Source: an uncultured Candidatus Saccharibacteria bacterium
Lineage (GTDB): Bacteria; Patescibacteriota; Saccharimonadia; Saccharimonadales; Saccharimonadaceae
Assembly (NCBI GenBank): GCA_938041555.1
Contig: CALIAC010000007.1
Coordinates: forward strand, 1 to 21,997
DNA: 21,997 bases
Direction: 5' to 3'
The position numbers were made by a program, and so were the translations under genes. Of the stretch, positions 15,760 through 21,471 are shown piece by piece (within the stretch, counting starts at the first letter, position 1; every line of letters begins with the position of its first letter). Below the pieces are notes generated by a model, which was given only the letters and a program-made list of their open reading frames with translations, had not been told where the DNA came from and made no database searches.

Positions 15760-16650
15760 TTATATTTTTGCGGCGGCTCGCAGCTTAGCGCTGCGGGCAC
15801 GCGGATTGTAAGCATCGTCATGGCTGCCCGCGATTGGCTTCTTGGTGAGAATGCGTAGCTCGGCCTCGTAGCCTGCCTGGCGCTGCTCCGCAAAGAAGCG
15901 CTTGACGAGCCGATCCTCGAGGCTATGGAAGCTAATCACTCCCACACGTCCACCAGTGCGTAGCAAGGCTGGCACCAGCTGGAGCGTCTGCTCTACCTGC
16001 GTCAATTCATCATTGACGGCGATGCGGACTGCCTGAAAGGTACGCGTGGCTGGATGGGTTTTGCCCCGCTTGCCACGGGTAGCGTGCTCGATGACGTGCG
16101 CGAGTTCTCCAGTACTCGACAGTGGCCGTGCCGCGCACATAGCAGCAGCATAGCGCCGTGCTATCGCTGGCGGTTCTTCGCCGTAGCGGGCGATCAGTCG
16201 GGCGAGCTCTGCCTCTGCCATGTGGTTGACAATCTGCTCGGCAGTCATCGCCTGGCGTTGATCCATCCGCATATCAAGCGGGCCAATGTGTGTAAAGGAA
16301 AACCCTCGGTCAGCTCGATCGAGCTGCGGTGACGACACCCCCAAATCCAGTAGCAGCAAATCAAACTGCTCACCCTCGCGAACCAACTGCTGCGCTGCCT
16401 GCAAAAAATCACAATGCATCAGCCGTGCGCCCTGCCCTGCCAAGCTACCAAGCTGCGACAAAGCATACTGGTCGCGATCGACCAAACACGCCGTGGCATA
16501 CGTCTGGGTCTGCTCGAGAATCGCTGTGGCATGGCCGCCATACCCCGCCGTCAGATCGAGATAGCGCTCACCTGGGCGTGGCTGGAGCTGGGCCAACACT
16601 GCCTCCAGTAATACCGGAACATGAAGTGGTGGATGTGCTTTGATACTCAT
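15760..16650 (-). CDS. rsmH: 16S rRNA (cytosine(1402)-N4)-methyltransferase RsmH
   Basis: RsmH (MraW) methylates N4 of C1402 in the ribosomal P site using S-adenosylmethionine. The 296-residue protein has the family signatures HVPVLLEAVL at the N-terminus, the AdoMet loop DLTAGYGGHA (about 32-41), DLGVSSPQLD, RTFQAVRIAVNDEL and ISFHSLEDR. Length is slightly below the usual 310. The gene is second in the dcw cluster, as normal, but 605 bases after mraZ where the two are usually adjacent. The ATG at 16650 lacks a clear ribosome site. It ends in TAA. Confidence 0.98.
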   Translation of the reverse strand: MSIKAHPPLHVPVLLEAVLAQLQPRPGERYLDLTAGYGGHATAILEQTQTYATACLVDRDQYALSQLGSLAGQGARLMHCDFLQAAQQLVREGEQFDLLLLDLGVSSPQLDRADRGFSFTHIGPLDMRMDQRQAMTAEQIVNHMAEAELARLIARYGEEPPAIARRYAAAMCAARPLSSTGELAHVIEHATRGKRGKTHPATRTFQAVRIAVNDELTQVEQTLQLVPALLRTGGRVGVISFHSLEDRLVKRFFAEQRQAGYEAELRILTKKPIAGSHDDAYNPRARSAKLRAAAKI

Positions 16651-17255
16651 ACGTTTCTTATGGTAGCACAGTGCGCAATAATATTCTTGCCTGGTGGCAT
16701 GCTATTATTATGCTCATGTCTACAATGCAAAAGCATACGGCTTCTCGCTTTGGCGGATCGACCTGCTGCTGAGGGAGTGTGAGAATCTGTTGTTGTCCCA
16801 ACAGATTCTCAGCCCAACGCAAGAGGTCGATACTCGGGGAGTGTCGACCCTTACAGAGTTCCCGAATGCAGTAGGTGATACACCAAAGCAATGTACGCTA
16901 TTGATTCTAAAAGATACGCCCCGCTCAGGCTACTGCGAGATAGTCCGATGCGGATTCGAGATCACCCACCTGGTAGCGAAACCTGTTTGTTTTCGCATAA
17001 AATGTGTTTGTTTTTGTTGACGATCTTTGTTTGTACCAGGCCGAGAGAGCCCGCCAAAGATCATTTGAGAGACTTATGTGTATAATTGCCGCAGCAATTA
17101 TGTGAGGTGGAGTTTTTTTGGGAGGTGTTTGTGAGGAAGGTGCGCCCGACAAGGTTTTGCGTGGGTCGGGTGCCCACATGGCTCACTACCAGATGGTTGA
17201 TCTCGAGGATATCAGTTACACGTGCTTGTTAAAGAGCGTCACAAAAACAGCCTTG
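16651..17255. other. Structured non-coding segment between mraZ and rsmH
   Basis: I find no convincing protein here on either strand. Inverted repeats are unusually dense: 16780-16811, 16825-16849, 16976-16996 (GCGAAA/TTTCGC), 17022-17062 (GATCTTTG/CAAAGATC, 8 bp), 17082-17101 (ATAATTGC/GCAATTAT, 8 bp) and 17145-17170 (CCCGAC/GTCGGG). The segment lacks the RNase P RNA, tmRNA or SRP RNA sequence marks I know. It may be the leader of rsmH and the following genes, or a separate RNA. Confidence 0.5.
16757..16849. promoter_or_regulatory. Switch-like pair of mutually exclusive RNA stems
   Basis: A perfect 13-bp hairpin (TGAGAATCTGTTG at 16780-16792, its complement at 16799-16811) is followed by an 11-bp hairpin with one mismatch (16825-16835 with 16839-16849). 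AGGTCGAT (16824-16831), the first part of the second hairpin, also pairs perfectly with ATCGACCT at 16757-16764, enclosing the first hairpin. Only one of these two folds can form at a time, the logic of an attenuator or riboswitch. GGGAGTGT occurs at both 16773-16780 and 16837-16844. No T-run follows either stem, so the output would be translational or by protein binding. Confidence 0.45.
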
Positions 17256-17618
17256 CTACTCGGCCTGCTCTGGTGCCATCAAGCGCCAATACTGGCCAGC
17301 GCGCACCGCCACAACCTCGCGCGATATCCCGGCATAATCCAGCAGATGCTGCTCTACTGTTACCCTGCCTTGCTTTTGGTCTAGGGTGGCAGCCGTCTTG
17401 CCGCGCCGGAACTTGACGTTGAGGTCGGCGACATGTTCATCCAGGATGCTGCCCGTCAACGCTGGCTCTACCTGGCTATCCCACACATCCTGCGCATACA
17501 GGTGGAGGTAGCTGCCAAAGCCGCGCGTCAGGACCACGCCGCTGGCAAACTCCGCCCGAAGCTCCGTCGGTATGGTGAGCCGACGCTTGTCATCTAGCTT
17601 GCGTTCGAAGTAATCCAT
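17256..17618 (-). CDS. mraZ: Transcriptional regulator MraZ
   Basis: MraZ is an AbrB-like DNA-binding protein forming rings and controlling the dcw cluster, including its own promoter. The 120-residue product has two swapped-hairpin units: LDDKRRLTIPTELR at about 8-21 and LDQKQGRVTVEQHLLDYAGI at about 78-97, the DxKGR-like motif of each half. It is shorter than the usual 140-150 residues. The ATG at 17618 begins the conserved MDYFERKLDDK. TAAGGA lies about 9 bases upstream. An array of GTGGG-type repeats lies about 70 bases upstream of the start and fits autoregulation. It ends in TAG, and a 605-base structured gap separates it from rsmH. Confidence 0.95.
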   Translation of the reverse strand: MDYFERKLDDKRRLTIPTELRAEFASGVVLTRGFGSYLHLYAQDVWDSQVEPALTGSILDEHVADLNVKFRRGKTAATLDQKQGRVTVEQHLLDYAGISREVVAVRAGQYWRLMAPEQAE

Positions 17619-17686
17619 GGGGTGTGGCGATCCTTACAGATGAATTATTTTGTTTTTGTGCAGTGGTGTTTGTTTTTCTCGTGGTT

Positions 17687-17753
17687 ACCCACTTTCTTCC
17701 ACTACTCCCACTATACTACCCACTCTCACCCACACGCAACCCCTTTTACCCAC
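17687..17753 (-). promoter_or_regulatory. Array of MraZ-box-like repeats
   Basis: On the minus strand six copies of GTGG(G/A)(T/A) lie in the same direction. Plus-strand starts are 17687 (ACCCAC), 17697 (TTCCAC), 17706 (TCCCAC), 17718 (ACCCAC), 17728 (ACCCAC) and 17748 (ACCCAC). Spacing is 10, 9, 12, 10 and 20 bases, about one or two helical turns. MraZ is known to bind direct G-rich repeats about 10 bp apart in front of mraZ, so this is very likely its operator. It has more copies than the three or four usual in model bacteria. Confidence 0.75.
17710..17739 (-). promoter_or_regulatory. Possible mraZ promoter inside the repeat array
   Basis: On the minus strand TTGCGT (17734-17739), an 18-base spacer and TATAGT (17710-17715) give a plausible promoter. 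Three of the MraZ-box-like repeats overlap it, so MraZ binding would block polymerase. The -35 is weak (3 of 6). Confidence 0.45.
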
Positions 17754-17776
17754 GGCGTTCCCCGCCGCGCTGGCGC

Positions 17777-17852
17777 TTATCCACAAATCTGTGGAAAAGC
17801 TCAACCAGTATCAGAGGTCAGCAGTTTTCCCCATACCGCACGATGTGGATAA
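17777..17852. promoter_or_regulatory. Cluster of DnaA-box-like sites
   Basis: Two perfect TTATCCACA boxes lie here, one on the plus strand (17777-17785) and one on the minus strand (17844-17852). A near-perfect TTTTCCACA lies on the minus strand (17790-17798). The first two sites face each other as a dyad, CCACA-AATC-TGTGG flanked by CTT and AAG. An AT-rich stretch follows at about 17915-18015. Possible roles are DnaA control of the dcw promoter or an origin-like region. Confidence 0.55.
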
Positions 17853-17976
17853 GAATAAGCGAGATTGTTGGGCATTTTGCCCTGACTTAGACGCGCCTAT
17901 AGTGGACATATCTTACTATTTTATACGTACAAAATGAGAAAATACGCTGATTTTATGGCATTATAAGCAAAATAGC

Positions 17977-18005
17977 TTGACGCCGCTCTCATATATTGAT
18001 ATATA
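17977..18005 (+). promoter_or_regulatory. Promoter of the 68-residue gene
   Basis: TTGACG (17977-17982), a 17-base spacer and TATATA (18000-18005). The -35 matches 5 of 6 consensus bases. The hairpin leader starts about 17 bases further on. Confidence 0.6.
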
Positions 18006-18021
18006 TATTAGCTTTTCAGCT

Positions 18022-18064
18022 CAGAGGCTTCCTCAAAGAGCGAAAAGCAGCTCTTTGGCCTCTG
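18022..18064 (+). promoter_or_regulatory. Leader hairpin before the 68-residue gene
   Basis: CAGAGGC (18022-18028) pairs with GCCTCTG (18058-18064), and CAAAGAGC (18034-18041) pairs with GCTCTTTG (18050-18057). The two stems stack on the 3' side and leave a 5-base bulge on the 5' side, 15 pairs in total. The structure ends 6 bases before the AAAGGAG ribosome site and has no T-run. It may protect the mRNA 5' end or bind a regulator. Confidence 0.6.
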
Positions 18065-18083
18065 GATCCGAAAGGAGATTGTC

Positions 18084-18290
18084 ATGACACGGTACAAGGT
18101 TGAGGTTACAATGACCGACGGCAACGTTTACATCCTTACCAGGACCGTGAAGAACCCTAACGAGGCCGGGGGGCTAGTAGAGCGGGCGGCAAAACAAGGC
18201 GAATTTCTCGCCGCCAGCGATATAAATGGCCCAGCTTATGTCAACGCTAGATATGTAGTAGCACTGTGCTACTACGAGACAGAGGGCTAA
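18084..18290 (+). CDS. Hypothetical small protein, 68 residues
   Basis: I do not recognise a family. The product begins MTRYKVEVTMTDGNVY and alternates polar and hydrophobic residues, suggesting a small beta-rich domain, with one helix-like part (NEAGGLVERAAKQGEF). It ends with VNARYVVALCYYETEG. There is no signal peptide or membrane segment. The ribosome site AAAGGAG with a 6-base spacer is the strongest in the window. With its own promoter, leader hairpin and branched terminator the gene is an isolated, probably highly expressed unit, the only rightward gene in the second half of the window. It ends in TAA inside a small GGGCTA/TAGCCC dyad. Confidence 0.75.
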   Translation: MTRYKVEVTMTDGNVYILTRTVKNPNEAGGLVERAAKQGEFLAASDINGPAYVNARYVVALCYYETEG

Positions 18291-18300
18291 ATAGCCCACC

Positions 18301-18398
18301 ACACAGCCCACCATATCGCCACGCCTGATTGAGTACTCTAGAGTATTCTCGGGCCTGGAAGCCCGATTTGGCCGTGGCAGTTGGTGGGCTGTGTTTTT
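18301..18398 (+). terminator. Branched 3' structure with terminator ending
   Basis: A perfect 13-bp closing stem (ACACAGCCCACCA at 18301-18313 with 18382-18394) is followed by TTTT. Inside are a 6-bp stem (GCCACG 18318-18323 with CGTGGC 18373-18378) and two hairpins: 18331-18348 with seven pairs, and TCGGGC/GCCCGA at 18349-18366. This is far more elaborate than a normal terminator. AGCCCACCA occurs twice in direct repeat (18293-18301 and 18305-18313), so the 3' arm could pair with either copy. Confidence 0.65.
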
Positions 18399-18458
18399 GT
18401 ATAAAGTTTTAACAAGCTATGATCTCATACCTAGACAGATATGCTACGAGCTCTCCAC

Positions 18459-18887
18459 CTACTTCTGCAGAGAATCGATCAAGAACTTAACAAGAAAAAG
18501 GGCTATCATTGCAATAAGGAATAAAAGCCATAGCACAATCCACCCAACCACGACAGCGCTGCACACAATACTTGCTATACCCCACGCACGCGATGCGCCT
18601 GCTTCGCGTAGTTTGTCGTAAGAGTTGATGCCAAGGACAATACCAGCAATACTGGCAACAACGGCAGCAGAAAAAGCAGCACGATTCATATTAGTAGATT
18701 CATCTGAAGTAGTACTCGCAATTAGCATGAGAATGCTAATAATGCCACTGCACACACCACCTATACCAAGCACCGTACCTAGGGCTGCGTACTGACGAGC
18801 CAAGGCGGGTGATGTTGTGGGCTGTCGTGGCTGTGCTTGCTGGGGTGGCTGTGGTTGAGACTGGGCTGGAATTGGCTGTTGCGGCAT
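18459..18887 (-). CDS. Pro/Gln-rich membrane protein, 142 residues
   Basis: The first 30 residues are almost all Pro, Gln, Ala and Ser (PQPPQQAQP), a disordered cytoplasmic tail. Hydrophobic segments follow at about 35-58, 70-88 and 102-135, the last long enough for two helices. The segment around residues 85-110 (LGINSYDKLREAGASRAWGIASIVCS) resembles the loop of small DUF4190-type membrane proteins, but that match is only by eye. No function can be assigned. It starts 39 bases after galU and is probably last in that operon. It faces the 68-residue gene head-on across the branched terminator. It ends in TAG. Confidence 0.75.
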   Translation of the reverse strand: MPQQPIPAQSQPQPPQQAQPRQPTTSPALARQYAALGTVLGIGGVCSGIISILMLIASTTSDESTNMNRAAFSAAVVASIAGIVLGINSYDKLREAGASRAWGIASIVCSAVVVGWIVLWLLFLIAMIALFLVKFLIDSLQK

Positions 18888-18926
18888 AGAAGGTGTGTTC
18901 TTAAGAATGTTACTGGCATTAAGCCC

Positions 18927-19748
18927 CTACCCTTGATGCTCGAGCAGCCAGTTGTTGGCTGCTACCCAGGTTTCGAGCGTGCCAGTGTCGAGGTAGTGAC
19001 CTTTGGTGGGGACGACGGCCATGTGGCCACCGGCGGCGAGGTAGTCGTTGAAGGGGTCGGTGATGTAGTATTCGCCCGCGACATCATCACGGTCGGCATG
19101 GGCAGCAATGCGCTGCAGGAGGTCGTAGCTGAGAACATATTTGCTCACATTAATCATCTCGCTTGGCGCTTCACCCGGCGCTGGCTTCTCTACCACACCG
19201 CGCAGGCGACCATCATCGGCAACATCCAGCACGCCGTAGCGGCTGAGCTGGTCGGGTGGCATGTGCACGCCCAGGATAGCCGAGCGGTCCTCCCCTGCTG
19301 CCTCAATGAGGCGCGCCACCTCTGATGTGCCGTCAGCATTGTACACGCAGTCATCACCCATCAGCACCACCACCGGCTCGCCCGGGTCGAGCTGCGGCAC
19401 TACCAGGCTCACCGGGATGGCTGTGCCGTACTTGCCATAGCTGGACTGCACCATGTAGTGCAGATTGACCTTCGGTGGAGCGATGAGCGGCAAGAGGTCT
19501 GCCTTGCCATTGCGGCGCAGGTAGTTGTTGAGATCGACGTTGGAGCGGTAGAAGTCGCGAATCTGCGTACTCTGCTCGCTCACCACGAAGTAGATATCGC
19601 GGATGCCCGCCGCGATGCAGTCTTGCACGGCGTAGTCTACTACTGGGCGGTTACCTAGCGGTAGCATGCATTTTTCGATCGTCTTGGTGACGGGCAGGCG
19701 CCGTGTCCCCCAGCCTGCTACGGGGATGATTGCTTTGGTGCATTGCAT
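18927..19748 (-). CDS. galU: UTP--glucose-1-phosphate uridylyltransferase
   Basis: GalU makes UDP-glucose from UTP and glucose-1-phosphate, feeding glycan and envelope synthesis. The 273-residue nucleotidyltransferase starts KAIIPVAGWGTRRLPVTKTIEKCMLPLGNRPVV, split here by eye into the nucleotide loop GWGTRRLP and the lysine-bearing TKTIEKCMLP. It later shows VVLMGDDCV, GVVEKPAPGEAPS and GHYLDTGT. Trp13 replaces the more common Leu or Phe in the G-x-G-T-R loop. The start at ATG 19748 is fixed by the conserved N-terminus and by AAGGAG 9 bases upstream. The first 98 bases overlap the HAD gene in another frame. Its stop TAG lies in AGGGTAGGGG. Confidence 0.93.
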   Translation of the reverse strand: MQCTKAIIPVAGWGTRRLPVTKTIEKCMLPLGNRPVVDYAVQDCIAAGIRDIYFVVSEQSTQIRDFYRSNVDLNNYLRRNGKADLLPLIAPPKVNLHYMVQSSYGKYGTAIPVSLVVPQLDPGEPVVVLMGDDCVYNADGTSEVARLIEAAGEDRSAILGVHMPPDQLSRYGVLDVADDGRLRGVVEKPAPGEAPSEMINVSKYVLSYDLLQRIAAHADRDDVAGEYYITDPFNDYLAAGGHMAVVPTKGHYLDTGTLETWVAANNWLLEHQG

Positions 19749-20439
19749 ACTCGATGTCTCCTTGTATGATATTAGTTGCTTGAGCTAACGTATGACAAAT
19801 GGGCCAATCTCCCGAACGCCAATTGATGGAGCGCGGTGTGAGCTGGCCGGTGTGGTCGATCTGCACACAGCGGATGGGTGGGTCTGGCTCAGGTGCAAAA
19901 GCGACGGCAACGGGCTTATCGTCGATTAGGTAGATTATTTGGCCAGGGTTTGCAGCGGCAGCACGGCGCAGCCACTGGGCTTTATCTTGCAAGGTAGTAA
20001 TGATCACCTGCCCACCCTGCTGAGCCACCAGTGCACGCACTGCTGGGCACAGGCGAGCTTTGCAGTGTGGGGTGATGGGGTCGCCGTAGGTTAGCACCTG
20101 CACCGTGCCATAGTGGCTCAGCGCGCGCAGCATCTGTGCCACGCCGGGGTATTGGAGGTGGCCATCGGCGAGCGCCGTCTGCTCGAGCTGCTCTATAACA
20201 GATGCCGCATCCAGGCCAAGCGCTGCAAGCTGCGCTGCCAAGACATAGGTCGGCGCGGTGGGGTTCGTCTTGGGCCGGAGCATGTAGCGAGGCTGCGCCG
20301 CCAAGAATTCCTTGGCGGTCACCTGCGCCGGGTAGAGCTGGGCGAGTGCCTCCGCTATCTCGCGCAACCACTGCGTGGTGTTGATGATCGTCCGATCGAG
20401 ATCAACGTAGATATGGTAATGGCTCGATGGGTATTCCAT
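19651..20439 (-). CDS. HAD superfamily hydrolase
   Basis: The 262-residue protein has the four HAD motifs: DLDRT (Asp13 nucleophile, Asp15), VLTYGD around residue 115, a lysine in LQDKAQWL near 152, and IYLIDDKP near 170 with the acidic pair. A cap-like helical region lies between motifs I and II. The substrate is unknown; the neighbours suggest a sugar or nucleotide phosphate. It starts 31 bases after yvcK without a clear ribosome site. Its C-terminal 30 or so residues are encoded within the start of galU, a long overlap that gives a polar tail with no HAD character. It ends in TAA. Confidence 0.85.
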   Translation of the reverse strand: MEYPSSHYHIYVDLDRTIINTTQWLREIAEALAQLYPAQVTAKEFLAAQPRYMLRPKTNPTAPTYVLAAQLAALGLDAASVIEQLEQTALADGHLQYPGVAQMLRALSHYGTVQVLTYGDPITPHCKARLCPAVRALVAQQGGQVIITTLQDKAQWLRRAAAANPGQIIYLIDDKPVAVAFAPEPDPPIRCVQIDHTGQLTPRSINWRSGDWPICHTLAQATNIIQGDIEYAMHQSNHPRSRLGDTAPARHQDDRKMHATAR

Positions 20440-20469
20440 AATTATTACAGTATAGCCAGTCCTTGATAT

Positions 20470-21468
20470 TTATGCAAAGTATATCCGCATCAGCTGGCGC
20501 GCCACAACGTCGGGGTCGTGCCGGATGAAGCTGCGCGTGCTAGCCAGTGGATCGCTAGCCTGAGCACCATCCCACACGTCTTGTGCGAGGACTGGTGCGG
20601 CGCGGTAGCGGTAGTGCTGGCGATGCATCTCGTCCATGTCGTACTCGACCATCAGCTCGCCATCGTGGGCATACTTATCCATCAGCTCTGGGCTGGGGCG
20701 CGTGTTGTTGAAGACGACATAGTCGAGGAACTGACTACCCGCTAGGCGCTCGATTTCACTCGCGAAGTCGCTCACCGAAAAGCCGTCCGTTGGGCCAGGT
20801 TTGGTGACGAGGTTGCAGACAAAGACACAGCGTGCCTTGGTGGCAGCAAGCGCCTCTTGGATCTCGCGAATGACCAAGACAGGTGCCAAGCTGCCATAGA
20901 GATTGCCGGGAGCCACGACGACCATATCGGCGGTGCGAATTGCCTCCACCGCGGCGGGGTTGGCCTGGGCTTCTGGCTCGAGCCAAATCTTGGGCCGACG
21001 CGCTAGCGCCTGCTGTGAGATGAGATATTCACCCTTGATAGGCTGACCATCCTCACCCTCTGCGCAAAGCGTCACATTGCTGAGTGTTGCGGGCACAACG
21101 CACCCATCGATATTAAGCACCTGGCTGGCTAATGCCACCGCCTCGGCAAAGCTGCCGGTCATTTTCTCAAGGGCTGTGAGGAAGAGATTACCAAAGGCAT
21201 GCCCCTTAAAACTCCCCTCATCGAAGCGATAGTTAAAGAGGTCGCGCACCTTGGGGCTATTGCTCAACGCCACGAGGCACTGGCGCACATCACCAGGCGG
21301 CAAGACGCCGAGCTCATCACGCAGCTGGCCCGTCGAGCCGCCATCATCTGCCATATTGACGAGTGCCGTGACCTGCGAGGCATACTGCCTCAGACCTGTC
21401 AGGAGCGTAAAGCTCCCTGTCCCGCCGCCGATGACGACGACGCGTGCTCCACCATTGCTCTGTGCCAT
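20470..21468 (-). CDS. yvcK: YvcK/CofD-like gluconeogenesis factor
   Basis: YvcK proteins bind UDP-sugars and adjust carbon flux and peptidoglycan synthesis in Gram-positive bacteria. The 332-residue product carries VVIGGGTGS (residues 11-19), NMADDGGSTG (38-47), PPGDVRQCLVAL (57-68), HAFGNLFLTAL and VVAPGNLYGSLAPVL, all typical. Length fits the family. The ATG at 21468 has GGGAGGA upstream, which lies within the last codons of the GH1 gene, so translation is coupled. Placed with galU it points to a unit that balances sugar nucleotides for the envelope. It ends in TAA. Confidence 0.95.
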   Translation of the reverse strand: MAQSNGGARVVVIGGGTGSFTLLTGLRQYASQVTALVNMADDGGSTGQLRDELGVLPPGDVRQCLVALSNSPKVRDLFNYRFDEGSFKGHAFGNLFLTALEKMTGSFAEAVALASQVLNIDGCVVPATLSNVTLCAEGEDGQPIKGEYLISQQALARRPKIWLEPEAQANPAAVEAIRTADMVVVAPGNLYGSLAPVLVIREIQEALAATKARCVFVCNLVTKPGPTDGFSVSDFASEIERLAGSQFLDYVVFNNTRPSPELMDKYAHDGELMVEYDMDEMHRQHYRYRAAPVLAQDVWDGAQASDPLASTRSFIRHDPDVVARQLMRIYFA

Positions 21469-21471
21469 GTA

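Noticed and set aside
16945..16975. GGATTCGAGATC, resembling a tRNA T-arm, in the mraZ-rsmH gap
   Set aside because: No cloverleaf could be drawn on either strand.
16694..17020. 108-codon plus-strand frame (and 77 codons on the minus strand at 16658-16891) between rsmH and mraZ
   Set aside because: Both frames run through the strong inverted repeats, are Cys-rich in an unnatural way, and lack ribosome sites. RNA structure explains the sequence better.
17100..17180. GAGGAAGG with following CCCGAC/GTCGGG stem as a possible RNase P RNA core
   Set aside because: The conserved RNase P strings (GAGGAAAGTCC and ACAGAAA-type) are absent.
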